Below are positions 57,277 to 64,000 of a DNA stretch of 64,000 nucleotides, piece after piece. The stretch covers positions 1,091,501-1,155,500 of the forward strand of contig NZ_CP022985.1 of the NCBI RefSeq assembly GCF_003425985.1, read 5' to 3'. Below the pieces are notes generated by a model, which saw nothing but the letters and a program-made list of their open reading frames with translations, was not told where the DNA came from and did no database searches. How positions within the stretch are numbered: position 1 is the stretch's first letter; each line of letters starts with the position of its first letter. This stretch comes from Mariniflexile sp. TRM1-10. GTDB lineage: Bacteria; Bacteroidota; Bacteroidia; Flavobacteriales; Flavobacteriaceae. The position numbers and the translations under genes were made by a program.

Positions 57277-58301
57277 TATTTTTTATGTTTAGCCATAACA
57301 ATCGCATAATCAATGGCGACCAGCATAGCATCCGCCGAAGCAATACCTTGTCCTGCAATTTCAAAAGCAGTTCCATGATCAACAGACGTACGTATAATTG
57401 GCAGTCCTAAAGTGATGTTAACACCTTTTACACTTTTCATGGTTTCCTTTTCGTTGTCCCATTTAAAACCTTCCAATTTAAAAGGAATATGACCTTGATC
57501 GTGGTACATCGCAATACACCCATCAAATTTTCCCTGCACTGCTTTTACAAACATAGTGTCTGGAGGAAAGGGGCCTTCCACTGTATAACCTAATTTATTG
57601 GCTTCTTCAATAGCTGGAATAATTTCAGTCACTTCTTCATCTCCAAATAATTGATTTTCGCCCGCATGCGGATTTAAGCCTGCTACGGCAATTCTAGGAT
57701 TTTCAATTCCGAATTTTTTACAAGCATCATCTAACAAGGTAATGACTTCAAACACACGATCTTTTTTACATAAATCGCAGGCTTGGCGCAACGACACATG
57801 CGTGCTTACGTGAATGACTCTAAAATTTTCATCAGCCAAAAGCATAGCGAATTTCTTCGTACCCGTATAATCTGCATAAATCTCGGTATGTCCCGAATAC
57901 TTATGTCCTGCTTTGTGAATCGATTCCTTATTAATTGGCGCTGTGACCGTTGCATCAATCTGATTTGCTAATGCTAATTCTATATTTTTTATAACCGCTT
58001 CAAAAGCTGCTTTCCCGGCCATAGCCGTAACAATTCCAGGTTTTAATTCGGCAGTTACTACGTTTTTTAAATCGAACACATCAATAGTTCCATATTCAAA
58101 TTTGGCATCATTTACATTTTGAATGGCATGTATTTTTAACGACGATTTTAATGCATTCACTTCGTTTTGCATAGTTTGGGCATCACCAACAACTAAAGGG
58201 CTACAACGGTTGTAAACATCTTTTAATGCCAACGTTTTTATGATTATTTCTGGACCAATTCCCGCAGGATCACCCATTGAGATTCCTATTTTTGGTTTCA
58301 T
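57276..58301 (-). CDS. PdxA2-type 4-phospho-acid-sugar dehydrogenase
   Basis: 341 residues of the PdxA family: GISMGDPAGIGPEI at the N-terminus, TAPINKESIHKAGHKYSGHTE, and metal ligands His168, His212 and His267 (STHVS, LNPHAGENQ, MYHDQGH). In this operon it should oxidise the product of the DUF1537 kinase, with decarboxylation to dihydroxyacetone phosphate, rather than make pyridoxine. It is the second gene after the Fe-alcohol dehydrogenase, from which it is separated by a gap with two related stem-loops. Confidence 0.88.
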   Translation of the reverse strand: MKPKIGISMGDPAGIGPEIIIKTLALKDVYNRCSPLVVGDAQTMQNEVNALKSSLKIHAIQNVNDAKFEYGTIDVFDLKNVVTAELKPGIVTAMAGKAAFEAVIKNIELALANQIDATVTAPINKESIHKAGHKYSGHTEIYADYTGTKKFAMLLADENFRVIHVSTHVSLRQACDLCKKDRVFEVITLLDDACKKFGIENPRIAVAGLNPHAGENQLFGDEEVTEIIPAIEEANKLGYTVEGPFPPDTMFVKAVQGKFDGCIAMYHDQGHIPFKLEGFKWDNEKETMKSVKGVNITLGLPIIRTSVDHGTAFEIAGQGIASADAMLVAIDYAIVMAKHKK

Positions 58302-58311
58302 CTGTTTATAT

Positions 58312-58402
58312 CTATTGTTTTTTAATATGGTCAGATGTTACACCCATAATCATGTTCTTGTGTGTTAAAGGTGCTTTTAGCATGGGTGTTTCATCTGTTT
58401 AT
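58312..58402 (-). other. Stem-loop/short-ORF unit upstream of pdxA2 gene, copy 1
   Basis: On the minus strand CAGATGAAACACCCAT (58397-58382) can pair with ATGGGTGTAACATCTG (58347-58332), a stem with a 2-nt internal mismatch and a 34-nt loop. A possible 23-codon ORF (MLKAPLTHKNMIMGVTSDHI...) runs from 58383 to 58312, ending 10 bp before the pdxA2 ATG. ATAAACAGATGAAAC at the 5' side repeats exactly at the pdxA2 start. A related copy lies at 58486..58559. Whether RNA structure or peptide matters is unknown. Confidence 0.5.
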
Positions 58403-58485
58403 GTTGAGGTTATAAGGTTATGGGGTTATGAGTTGCAAAGCTCCTCTTTTTTTCTATCATCTATTTTCTATCATCTATCCTCTTT

Positions 58486-58559
58486 TTATTGGTCAGATGG
58501 TGCATCCATAATCATGCTCCTGTGTGTTAAAAATGTTTTTATCATGGATGGTGCATCAT
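58486..58559 (-). other. Stem-loop/short-ORF unit, copy 2
   Basis: Closely similar to the unit at 58312..58402: the arms 58494-58509 and 58544-58559 pair less well, and a parallel ORF (MIKTFLTHRSMIMDAPSDQ, 58545-58486) exists. The 9 differences from copy 1 over about 56 aligned bases all fall at first or second codon positions of these ORFs, which argues against selection on the peptide. It lies just after the Fe-alcohol dehydrogenase stop. The 90 bp between the units contain CTATCATCTATTTTCTATCA-type short repeats. Confidence 0.45.
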
Positions 58560-58567
58560 TTTAATTT

Positions 58568-59722
58568 TTATAGTAATCTTTTATAAATCCCAATGGCATC
58601 TTCTCTAGTCACCTCTCTTGGATTATTTTTTAATAATCGAGTGACTTTCATGGCGATATCTGCTAATTCTGGCAACACATCTTCTGTCACACCAATCTCT
58701 ATTAGTCGTTGTGGAATGTTACATGCTTTTGATATGGCTTCAATCTTTTCTATGCCTGCTAAAGCGATCTCTTCATCACTTCCTTCAAGTGTTATCCCTA
58801 AAGCTCGTGCCACATCGGCATGTCTTTTTGGATTTGCCGAAAGATTAAATCGTAAAACCTCAGGCATTAAAATAGCATTTGAAAGTCCATGGGGAACATG
58901 AAACTTACCACCCAAGCCATAAGACAGTGCGTGAACCGCCGATGTATTTACCGGTCCCAAACACAAACCGCCGTACATAGAACCTAGTAAAAGTGCCGAA
59001 CGTGCTTCGATATTACTGCCATTTTCACAAGCTTCCTGAATGTTTTCAGCTATAAGTTGAATTCCTTTTAAAGCATAGACATCTACCGTTGGATGCGCAA
59101 ACTTATTGGTGTAAGCTTCAATACAATGCGACAAGGCGTCAATACCTGTTTCCGCTGTTAATTTAGAAGGGAGACTAACCGTTAAAACAGGATCCAAATA
59201 ACAGGCGTCTGGGACTAAATATGGACTAATTATGCCACTTTTCGCTTGGGTGTCTTCATTTAACAAAATGGCATTTGGAGATACTTCACTTCCTGTTCCC
59301 GATGTTGTTGGAATACAAATTAATTTTATGGAGCAACCATTTAAAAGCCCAATACCAACAACATCTTCTAATTTTTGCGAATTATTAATGAGTGCTGCTA
59401 ACAATTTGGCGCAATCTAAAACACTGCCGCCGCCAATGCCTATAACGCAATCTGGATTAAATCCTTGATTCTCATTTAACAATATATTGAATTGTGAAAA
59501 TGTGGGTTCACCTAAAAATTTATATTCAACAAGTTGAACCTGTTTGTTTTTAGATTTAAGACTTTTAACTATCTCTTCAACAGCCTGCAACAACGGTGTT
59601 GCCACTAGCAGTAATATACTGTTTGAACCTTCTAAAATAGTATCGTTTGAAAGTTCTTTTAAGGAACCTTCTCCAAATACAATTTTTCCCGGTTGTAATA
59701 AAGTAATTGAATTCATTATCAA
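58568..59722 (-). CDS. Iron-containing alcohol dehydrogenase
   Basis: A 384-residue group III alcohol dehydrogenase. The NAD site GIGGGSVLDCAK (95-106) and PTTSGTGSE (138-146) are clear, and the metal ligands Asp195, His199, His264 and His278 are at the canonical spacing. It would oxidise or reduce a hydroxy-acid or aldehyde, for example the aldehyde from the DapA-type aldolase. It starts 7 bp after the symporter stop. Members of this family also act as maleylacetate or lactaldehyde enzymes, so the substrate is open. Confidence 0.88.
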   Translation of the reverse strand: MIMNSITLLQPGKIVFGEGSLKELSNDTILEGSNSILLLVATPLLQAVEEIVKSLKSKNKQVQLVEYKFLGEPTFSQFNILLNENQGFNPDCVIGIGGGSVLDCAKLLAALINNSQKLEDVVGIGLLNGCSIKLICIPTTSGTGSEVSPNAILLNEDTQAKSGIISPYLVPDACYLDPVLTVSLPSKLTAETGIDALSHCIEAYTNKFAHPTVDVYALKGIQLIAENIQEACENGSNIEARSALLLGSMYGGLCLGPVNTSAVHALSYGLGGKFHVPHGLSNAILMPEVLRFNLSANPKRHADVARALGITLEGSDEEIALAGIEKIEAISKACNIPQRLIEIGVTEDVLPELADIAMKVTRLLKNNPREVTREDAIGIYKRLL

Positions 59723-59729
59723 TAAAGCG

Positions 59730-61277
59730 TTAAGCGTTCTTTTCTTTTAATTTAAAATAACCGTAAATAGTTAATTCATCTTTAGCATTTTCTGACTTGA
59801 ATAAAAAACTAGCAAAATAACCAACTATCAAGACAATGAGATGACTATAAACACCTAGCATATATTTATGATGCGGAAAATTATAGTTTCCTAAATCCCA
59901 AATAACGTCACCATCACCTATTTTTGTAGTTGTTAAAACAGCATAAGCTGTAAAAGCAATACAAGCAGCAATCCCTATATGCAACCCCTGTTTATTAGCT
60001 CGCCTTGAAAACAATCCCAAAATAAAGATACCAACAATACCTGCTGAAAATATAGCATAAAGTTCGAAAACCACACCAAGAACACCCTCGCCATCCCAAG
60101 CAGCGTATAGAAGTGCCACTACCGACATGGCTATTCCCGAAAGCAAGACCAATAAGCGCCCCACAACCAATCTGTCTTTATCGGTACAATTTGGTTTGAA
60201 TCGTTGGTAGAAATCTTCAACGCCAATAGCTGCCAAACAGTTCATATCGGAATCTAAACTGGAAACAGCCGCTGCAATTAATGCTGCCAGTACCAAACCA
60301 ACAGCTCCTACCGGTAATTCGGTGCCTATAAAATAAGTAAAAGCTTGGTCTGCATTTATACCTTCGGGCAATATAGCAGCTCCAGAGTTATAAAACACAA
60401 ACAATAACGAGCCTATTAGCATAAACAATGCCCAAACTGGCACACTAGCGAACACCCCGATGTAGGCTGCTTTTTTAGCGTCTTTATCGCTTTTGGCTGC
60501 TAAATATCTTTGTACAATAGTTTGGTCGGTACCGTATTTCTGTAACGCGTAAAAAGCACCGTTGATAACCAATACCCAAAATGTCAATTCCGTAAAGCTA
60601 AAATTATAAGGTCCGAAATCTATTTTTTTCATGGTAACAGCTTCACTTAACATCTGTCCTGGGCCACCTTCATAATTAAACAACAAAATGCCTGCACATA
60701 ATAATCCGCCACCAATTAGTAAAAAACCTTGGATGACATCCATCCAAATAACAGCTTCAATACCTCCAAGTAAGGTTAGAAAAATAATAACGACACTAAG
60801 CATTAAAATATAGGTTGTTACATCCAATCCCGTTAGGGTTGCTAATGCTAAACTAACCAAATACAGCACCGTTCCCATTTTAGAGAAATGTGTTAATATA
60901 AATGCTATGGAACTGTACATACGTGCAAACACTCCAAAACGACGTTCGAAATATTCATACGTACTTAAACGAATCACTTTACGAAATAAAGGAATAATCA
61001 CCCAAATTAATCCGACCAACACAATGGGGACCATTAAACCTTGTACTAACAAAATCCAATTGGATTTATAGGCTGCCGCTGGATATGCTAAAAAGGTGAC
61101 ACTACTAATTAAGGTTGCAAATATGGAAATACCAATAGCCCAAGCTGGGATGGTTTTACTTCCTGAAAAATAGTGATCGGAACTTTTTTGTCTTCGGGCA
61201 AAATAAAACCCTGCACCAAGTGTGAATAATACAGATATGATTACAATAGTGACATCAATCCAATGAATATTTAGCAT
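59730..61277 (-). CDS. Sodium:solute symporter (SSS family)
   Basis: A 515-residue inner-membrane transporter with about 13-14 helices. SSS landmarks are GFYFARRQKSSDHYFSGSKTIPAWAIG (start only), SVTFLAYPAAAYKSNW, STYEYFERRFG and AALIAAAVSSLDSDMNC. It imports a sugar, sugar acid or related solute with Na+. It sits between the aldolase gene (27 bp) and the Fe-alcohol dehydrogenase gene (7 bp), so it probably brings in the substrate of this acid-sugar operon. Confidence 0.9.
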   Translation of the reverse strand: MLNIHWIDVTIVIISVLFTLGAGFYFARRQKSSDHYFSGSKTIPAWAIGISIFATLISSVTFLAYPAAAYKSNWILLVQGLMVPIVLVGLIWVIIPLFRKVIRLSTYEYFERRFGVFARMYSSIAFILTHFSKMGTVLYLVSLALATLTGLDVTTYILMLSVVIIFLTLLGGIEAVIWMDVIQGFLLIGGGLLCAGILLFNYEGGPGQMLSEAVTMKKIDFGPYNFSFTELTFWVLVINGAFYALQKYGTDQTIVQRYLAAKSDKDAKKAAYIGVFASVPVWALFMLIGSLLFVFYNSGAAILPEGINADQAFTYFIGTELPVGAVGLVLAALIAAAVSSLDSDMNCLAAIGVEDFYQRFKPNCTDKDRLVVGRLLVLLSGIAMSVVALLYAAWDGEGVLGVVFELYAIFSAGIVGIFILGLFSRRANKQGLHIGIAACIAFTAYAVLTTTKIGDGDVIWDLGNYNFPHHKYMLGVYSHLIVLIVGYFASFLFKSENAKDELTIYGYFKLKEKNA

Positions 61278-61304
61278 AATAGTTTGGTTTTTTGTTGGTT
61301 TAGT

Positions 61305-62153
61305 TTATTCCACCTCGGTTAATGGTGGCATCATGGTTTTATTACATAATTTTTTTTTATACATCAGTGCTTTTAGAACCGCTAACGATTCGCCTAACGT
61401 TTTATCTTTTTGGTATTGTTGAGCTACGATATCGGTTTCATTTTGCCATGTATCACAAACTTCCCAATCTTGATTAATGGCAGCTTCATATAAGTTTTTA
61501 TACATTTCCGGCACATAATTACCTGTACTGGGCACAATACCATCAGCTCCTAATTTTAAGCTCCCCGCACTTTGTGCTCCCCAACCACAGAAATATGAGA
61601 AATCTGGATTGCTTTTATATGTTTTTATGAGCAATTCCATACGTTCCACATCACGTTCAGAATCTTTTAAACCCCAAATATTTGGATGTGAAGACAACTC
61701 GGTAACCACTTCTAAAGGAATGGACATTTGTGTAGTCGCTTTGATGTTATACATCATTAATGGTCCATAAATTTCATCTGCCAAGGTTTTGTAAAATAGC
61801 GTCATTTGATTTGGAGTAAGTCCATAATAAGATGGCAATGTAGCCACCACACAATCGGCACCAGAGCTTATGTATAAATTGCCTCGATGTATCAAATCGT
61901 CAACCTGATTTCCAACCAGTCCCACATAAATACACTGATTTTTTGCTTTTGTTTTAACCGCAGCCTCCACCAACCGAAAACTTTCCAATTCGCCAATAGA
62001 ACTCGATTCTCCGGTGGTACCTAGCACTAATGGATGAATACCATTTTCAGCAAAAAGCGTTACAATACGTTCAACAGCAACAACATCTACAGTAAAATCT
62101 TTATTGAGCGGTGTTATCATGGGTACTACAACTCCTGAAAAACGTTTTTGCAT
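61305..62153 (-). CDS. DapA/NanA-superfamily class I aldolase
   Basis: 282 residues with GTTGES (45-50), Tyr135 in MMYNI and the Schiff-base Lys163 in GLKDSERD. It could split or form a 2-oxo acid bond, for example a 2-keto-3-deoxy sugar acid. In a catabolic operon with a symporter and acid-sugar kinase a lyase role is likelier than lysine synthesis. It is the first gene of its operon; the 181-bp gap upstream contains the terminator of the preceding gene and no clear promoter. Confidence 0.87.
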   Translation of the reverse strand: MQKRFSGVVVPMITPLNKDFTVDVVAVERIVTLFAENGIHPLVLGTTGESSSIGELESFRLVEAAVKTKAKNQCIYVGLVGNQVDDLIHRGNLYISSGADCVVATLPSYYGLTPNQMTLFYKTLADEIYGPLMMYNIKATTQMSIPLEVVTELSSHPNIWGLKDSERDVERMELLIKTYKSNPDFSYFCGWGAQSAGSLKLGADGIVPSTGNYVPEMYKNLYEAAINQDWEVCDTWQNETDIVAQQYQKDKTLGESLAVLKALMYKKKLCNKTMMPPLTEVE

Positions 62154-62269
62154 AAGTTCTTAATTGCATATCATGTTTATATGGCTAATATTAACAAATT
62201 AGCAATAATGAGGTGCTATTTTTGAACGCTGACCAATTATATAAATTAGTCTAGAGAAAGTATTAAGCA

Positions 62270-62310
62270 AAAAAAAAAGAAGGATGTACATTTCATTGCA
62301 TATCCTTCTT
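62270..62310 (-). terminator. Intrinsic terminator after T9SS protein gene
   Basis: On the minus strand AAGAAGGAT and ATCCTTCTT, extended by several weaker pairs, form a hairpin followed by a run of about ten T's. It closes the 62335..63114 gene and separates it from the aldolase operon. Confidence 0.88.
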
Positions 62311-62334
62311 TTGAAAAAAGTTATTATTTATAAA

Positions 62335-63114
62335 TTAATTCAATAATAATTTTACAGATTTCTGACCCTCTAAAGTTTTAATAGTAGCTATATATAACCC
62401 AGATTTGAAAGCAAAATTAGTATCGCTATTCGTTTTAAATGATTTCACTAATGCACCTGTAATACTGTAAATAGATATTTCAGAACTAGATTTTACGTTT
62501 GATACATACACTCTGCTTCCAACAGCTTGAACATTTGTTGAAACCGATGATATTTTAGCATCTAAACCAAGTGTACCAACGGGTCCTACTTGAATTTTCA
62601 TATAGTTAACTGAAGCACTTGAGGATATATAAATAGTACCTGCTCCCCCAGTATAAGTACCGAGCATAATAAGACCGTCTGTAGTTAATTCACTGGTTGC
62701 TGATGCTAATGTATTTGTACCATCACCTATGTAACCGGTACGACCTCCAGTACCATTTACTCTAAACCAAACTTTTACATCTACATCTCCACTTACAGGA
62801 AATGAGAAATAGCGTCTAGCAGGTAGAGCACTAGTACCTTGACTACTACCTTGACTTTGCCATTCTTGAACAGGGGTATAACCATCTGCAAATGTTGCTG
62901 TAGCACCAACATTCCGCATACCTCCAAAAGCAGCAGTGCCTGCAACGAAAGTTAACCCATCTATGGTTTGATCTGGTGAATTAGCTGCCATTTGAGGAAG
63001 GTCCAACCAAAATCCACCACTGTTAAGCCCAAAATCCCAAGTATGAGTTTGGGCTTGCATAGTTGCAGTTAAAAGCAACATTGGTAAAATAAATAAAAGT
63101 AATTGTTTTTTCAT
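62335..63114 (-). CDS. Secreted T9SS-sorted protein, possible carbohydrate-binding
   Basis: 259 residues: a signal peptide ending TMQAQ, a beta-rich domain (about 23-180; HTWDFGLNSGGFWLD, PARRYFSFPVSGDVDVKVWFRVNG, TIYISSSASVNYMKIQVG) and a T9SS type A C-terminal domain (VYVSNVKSSSEISIYSITG ... KSVKLLLN). The W-D-F-G opening and overall layout resemble small modules appended to pectinases. No catalytic motif is seen. The last 70 residues are nearly the same as those of the neighbouring partial gene. It has its own promoter/operator and terminator. Confidence 0.8.
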   Translation of the reverse strand: MKKQLLLFILPMLLLTATMQAQTHTWDFGLNSGGFWLDLPQMAANSPDQTIDGLTFVAGTAAFGGMRNVGATATFADGYTPVQEWQSQGSSQGTSALPARRYFSFPVSGDVDVKVWFRVNGTGGRTGYIGDGTNTLASATSELTTDGLIMLGTYTGGAGTIYISSSASVNYMKIQVGPVGTLGLDAKISSVSTNVQAVGSRVYVSNVKSSSEISIYSITGALVKSFKTNSDTNFAFKSGLYIATIKTLEGQKSVKLLLN

Positions 63115-63151
63115 ATTCTATATAGTTTTAGTTTTATACGACCACAATACC

Positions 63152-63171
63152 GTAATCGATTGCCTAATATA
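63152..63171 (-). promoter_or_regulatory. Candidate promoter and operator of T9SS protein gene
   Basis: The palindromic 12-mer GTAATCGATTGC (63152-63163) directly abuts TATATTAG on the minus strand (63171-63164, one mismatch to TAnnTTTG), 38 bp before the ATG. It is the same module as at 48051-48071 and suggests one regulator for both units. Confidence 0.5.
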
Positions 63172-63297
63172 AATATTTTTTTTTAAAACACTGATAAGTC
63201 TTACACACTTTTATTTTTTAAACATAATTATTTCGTTTATTTGCAATTTTAATCGATATAATGTGAATTTCGATATGCTTTTTATTGATATTTATAC

Positions 63298-63331
63298 AAA
63301 AAAAGAGAATGCCTATTAAGGCATTCTCTTT
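63298..63331 (-). terminator. Intrinsic terminator after partial T9SS gene
   Basis: A perfect 12-bp stem (AAAGAGAATGCC and GGCATTCTCTTT) with a 6-nt loop is followed on the minus strand by seven T's. It closes the gene at 63366. Confidence 0.92.
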
Positions 63332-63365
63332 AAAACTTTTTATAGTGAACTTGTTAAAAAAAGAA

Positions 63366-64000
63366 CTAGTTCAATAATAATTTAACAGATTTTTGACCTT
63401 CAGCGGTTTTAACCGTAGCTATATAAAGACCGGATTTGAAACTGAAATCCACATCGCTACTTGTTTTAAACTCTTTTACTAAAGCACCAGTAATGGCATA
63501 TATTTTAACTTCAGTACTGGATTTTACGTTAGAAACATATATTCTGTTACCAACTGCTTGAACATCTGTTGATACACGGATATTATTTTCTGTAGAAAGC
63601 GTTTTACTGTAAACACCGTTTTCATAAATTTTTGTTTCAAGACCTGCTCCTAGTGATACATCTACTTTTCCTAAATAAATTCTATAAATACGTATTTTAT
63701 AACCTCTATTGGCTATTTTGTAAACTCCTGCATCAACAGCCTGAAACTGCATAACTCTAACAGCTTCATCGCCTTGATCTGTACCATCAATAGGCCCTGT
63801 ATTGCTGCCTTGACCTTCACCATCATCTTCTATCTTAACATTAACTGTTTTTGCCCCAACACTTTCAAAACTAAAATAACCTGTACCAAAACCATATCTA
63901 ACTGGATCTCCCTCATCATCTTTATTACCATATTCTCCTGAACCAACAACGGTTATCCATTGCCCTGTTTCTAAATTAAAACCGAAACCTCTTGATCGAC
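63366..64000 (-). CDS. T9SS-sorted secreted protein, 5' end outside window
   Basis: The frame is open from the stop at 63366 to the window edge (about 210 codons), so the Met at 63752 is internal, not the start. Visible residues read SRGFGFNLETGQWITVVGSG, YFSFESVGAKTVNVKIEDDG, GDEAVRVMQFQAVDAGVYKI, then a T9SS C-terminal domain ending QKSVKLLLN. The middle part looks like a beta-sandwich binding module. Its C-terminal domain matches the 62335..63114 protein almost throughout. The missing N-terminus may hold a catalytic domain, for example a pectate lyase. Confidence 0.85.
   Translation of the reverse strand, partial: RSRGFGFNLETGQWITVVGSGEYGNKDDEGDPVRYGFGTGYFSFESVGAKTVNVKIEDDGEGQGSNTGPIDGTDQGDEAVRVMQFQAVDAGVYKIANRGYKIRIYRIYLGKVDVSLGAGLETKIYENGVYSKTLSTENNIRVSTDVQAVGNRIYVSNVKSSTEVKIYAITGALVKEFKTSSDVDFSFKSGLYIATVKTAEGQKSVKLLLN

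Noticed and set aside
58277..58564. 95-codon plus-strand ORF between pdxA2 and Fe-dehydrogenase genes
   Set aside because: It runs antisense through the duplicated stem-loops and low-complexity repeats, so the composition explains the open frame.
63366..63752. 128-residue stand-alone protein starting at 63752
   Set aside because: The frame stays open beyond this Met to the window edge with a coherent beta-rich sequence, so the Met is internal.

Overview
The window looks like a marine or plant-polymer-degrading member of the Bacteroidota, most likely a Flavobacteriaceae-type genome. The evidence is AT-rich DNA, SusC/SusD pairs with STN-type TonB receptors, ECF sigma/FecR pairs, type IX secretion (T9SS) C-terminal sorting domains, lipoprotein signals of the form L-x-S-C, and Bacteroidota-type -7 promoter boxes (TAnnTTTG). 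No rRNA, tRNA, phage or CRISPR was seen.

Plus strand, 1-31.7 kb. A glycerol-kinase-like FGGY kinase is followed by a first regulated uptake locus: ECF sigma, FecR anti-sigma, SusC, SusD and two Gfo/Idh oxidoreductases, with no glycoside hydrolase. A second ECF/FecR/SusC/SusD set follows, with a surface glycan-binding lipoprotein and GH39, GH31 (with PA14), GH3, GH5 (with BACON) and GH29 enzymes. GH31-PA14, GH3 and BACON-GH5 together match known xyloglucan utilisation loci, so xyloglucan (possibly fucosylated) is the best substrate guess. A DDE transposase ends this half.

Minus strand, 33.6-47.9 kb. A pectin operon reads LamG protein, PL10, PL1 with T9SS domain, a divergent pectinesterase-like helix, GH43, bicupin, a PL10-CE8 fusion, CE12 acetylesterase and GH28. 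It cuts, demethylates and deacetylates homogalacturonan and rhamnogalacturonan. It has no SusC/D of its own inside the window.

Minus strand, 48-62 kb. A cytoplasmic catabolic block contains a FucP-type MFS transporter, MaoC hydratase, Gfo/Idh oxidoreductase, two class III CoA-transferases and two solute-binding-protein-like proteins that have no signal peptide and no ABC permease or ATPase partner. Upstream of these lie a DUF1537 acid-sugar kinase, a PdxA2-type dehydrogenase, an iron alcohol dehydrogenase, a sodium:solute symporter and a DapA/NanA-type aldolase. The kinase and PdxA2 pair points to acid-sugar catabolism. The CoA-transferase/binding-protein part does not match a pathway I know and is the best candidate for an undescribed system.

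Minus strand, 62.3-64 kb. Two T9SS-sorted proteins share a C-terminal domain; the second runs off the window edge.

Between genes there is a family of short inverted-repeat elements (MITE-like, types A, B and C) with A/T-only 3-bp target duplications. There are also two candidate antisense RNAs just upstream of the susC genes, a shared promoter/operator module in front of two minus-strand transcription units, and a duplicated stem-loop in the acid-sugar operon.
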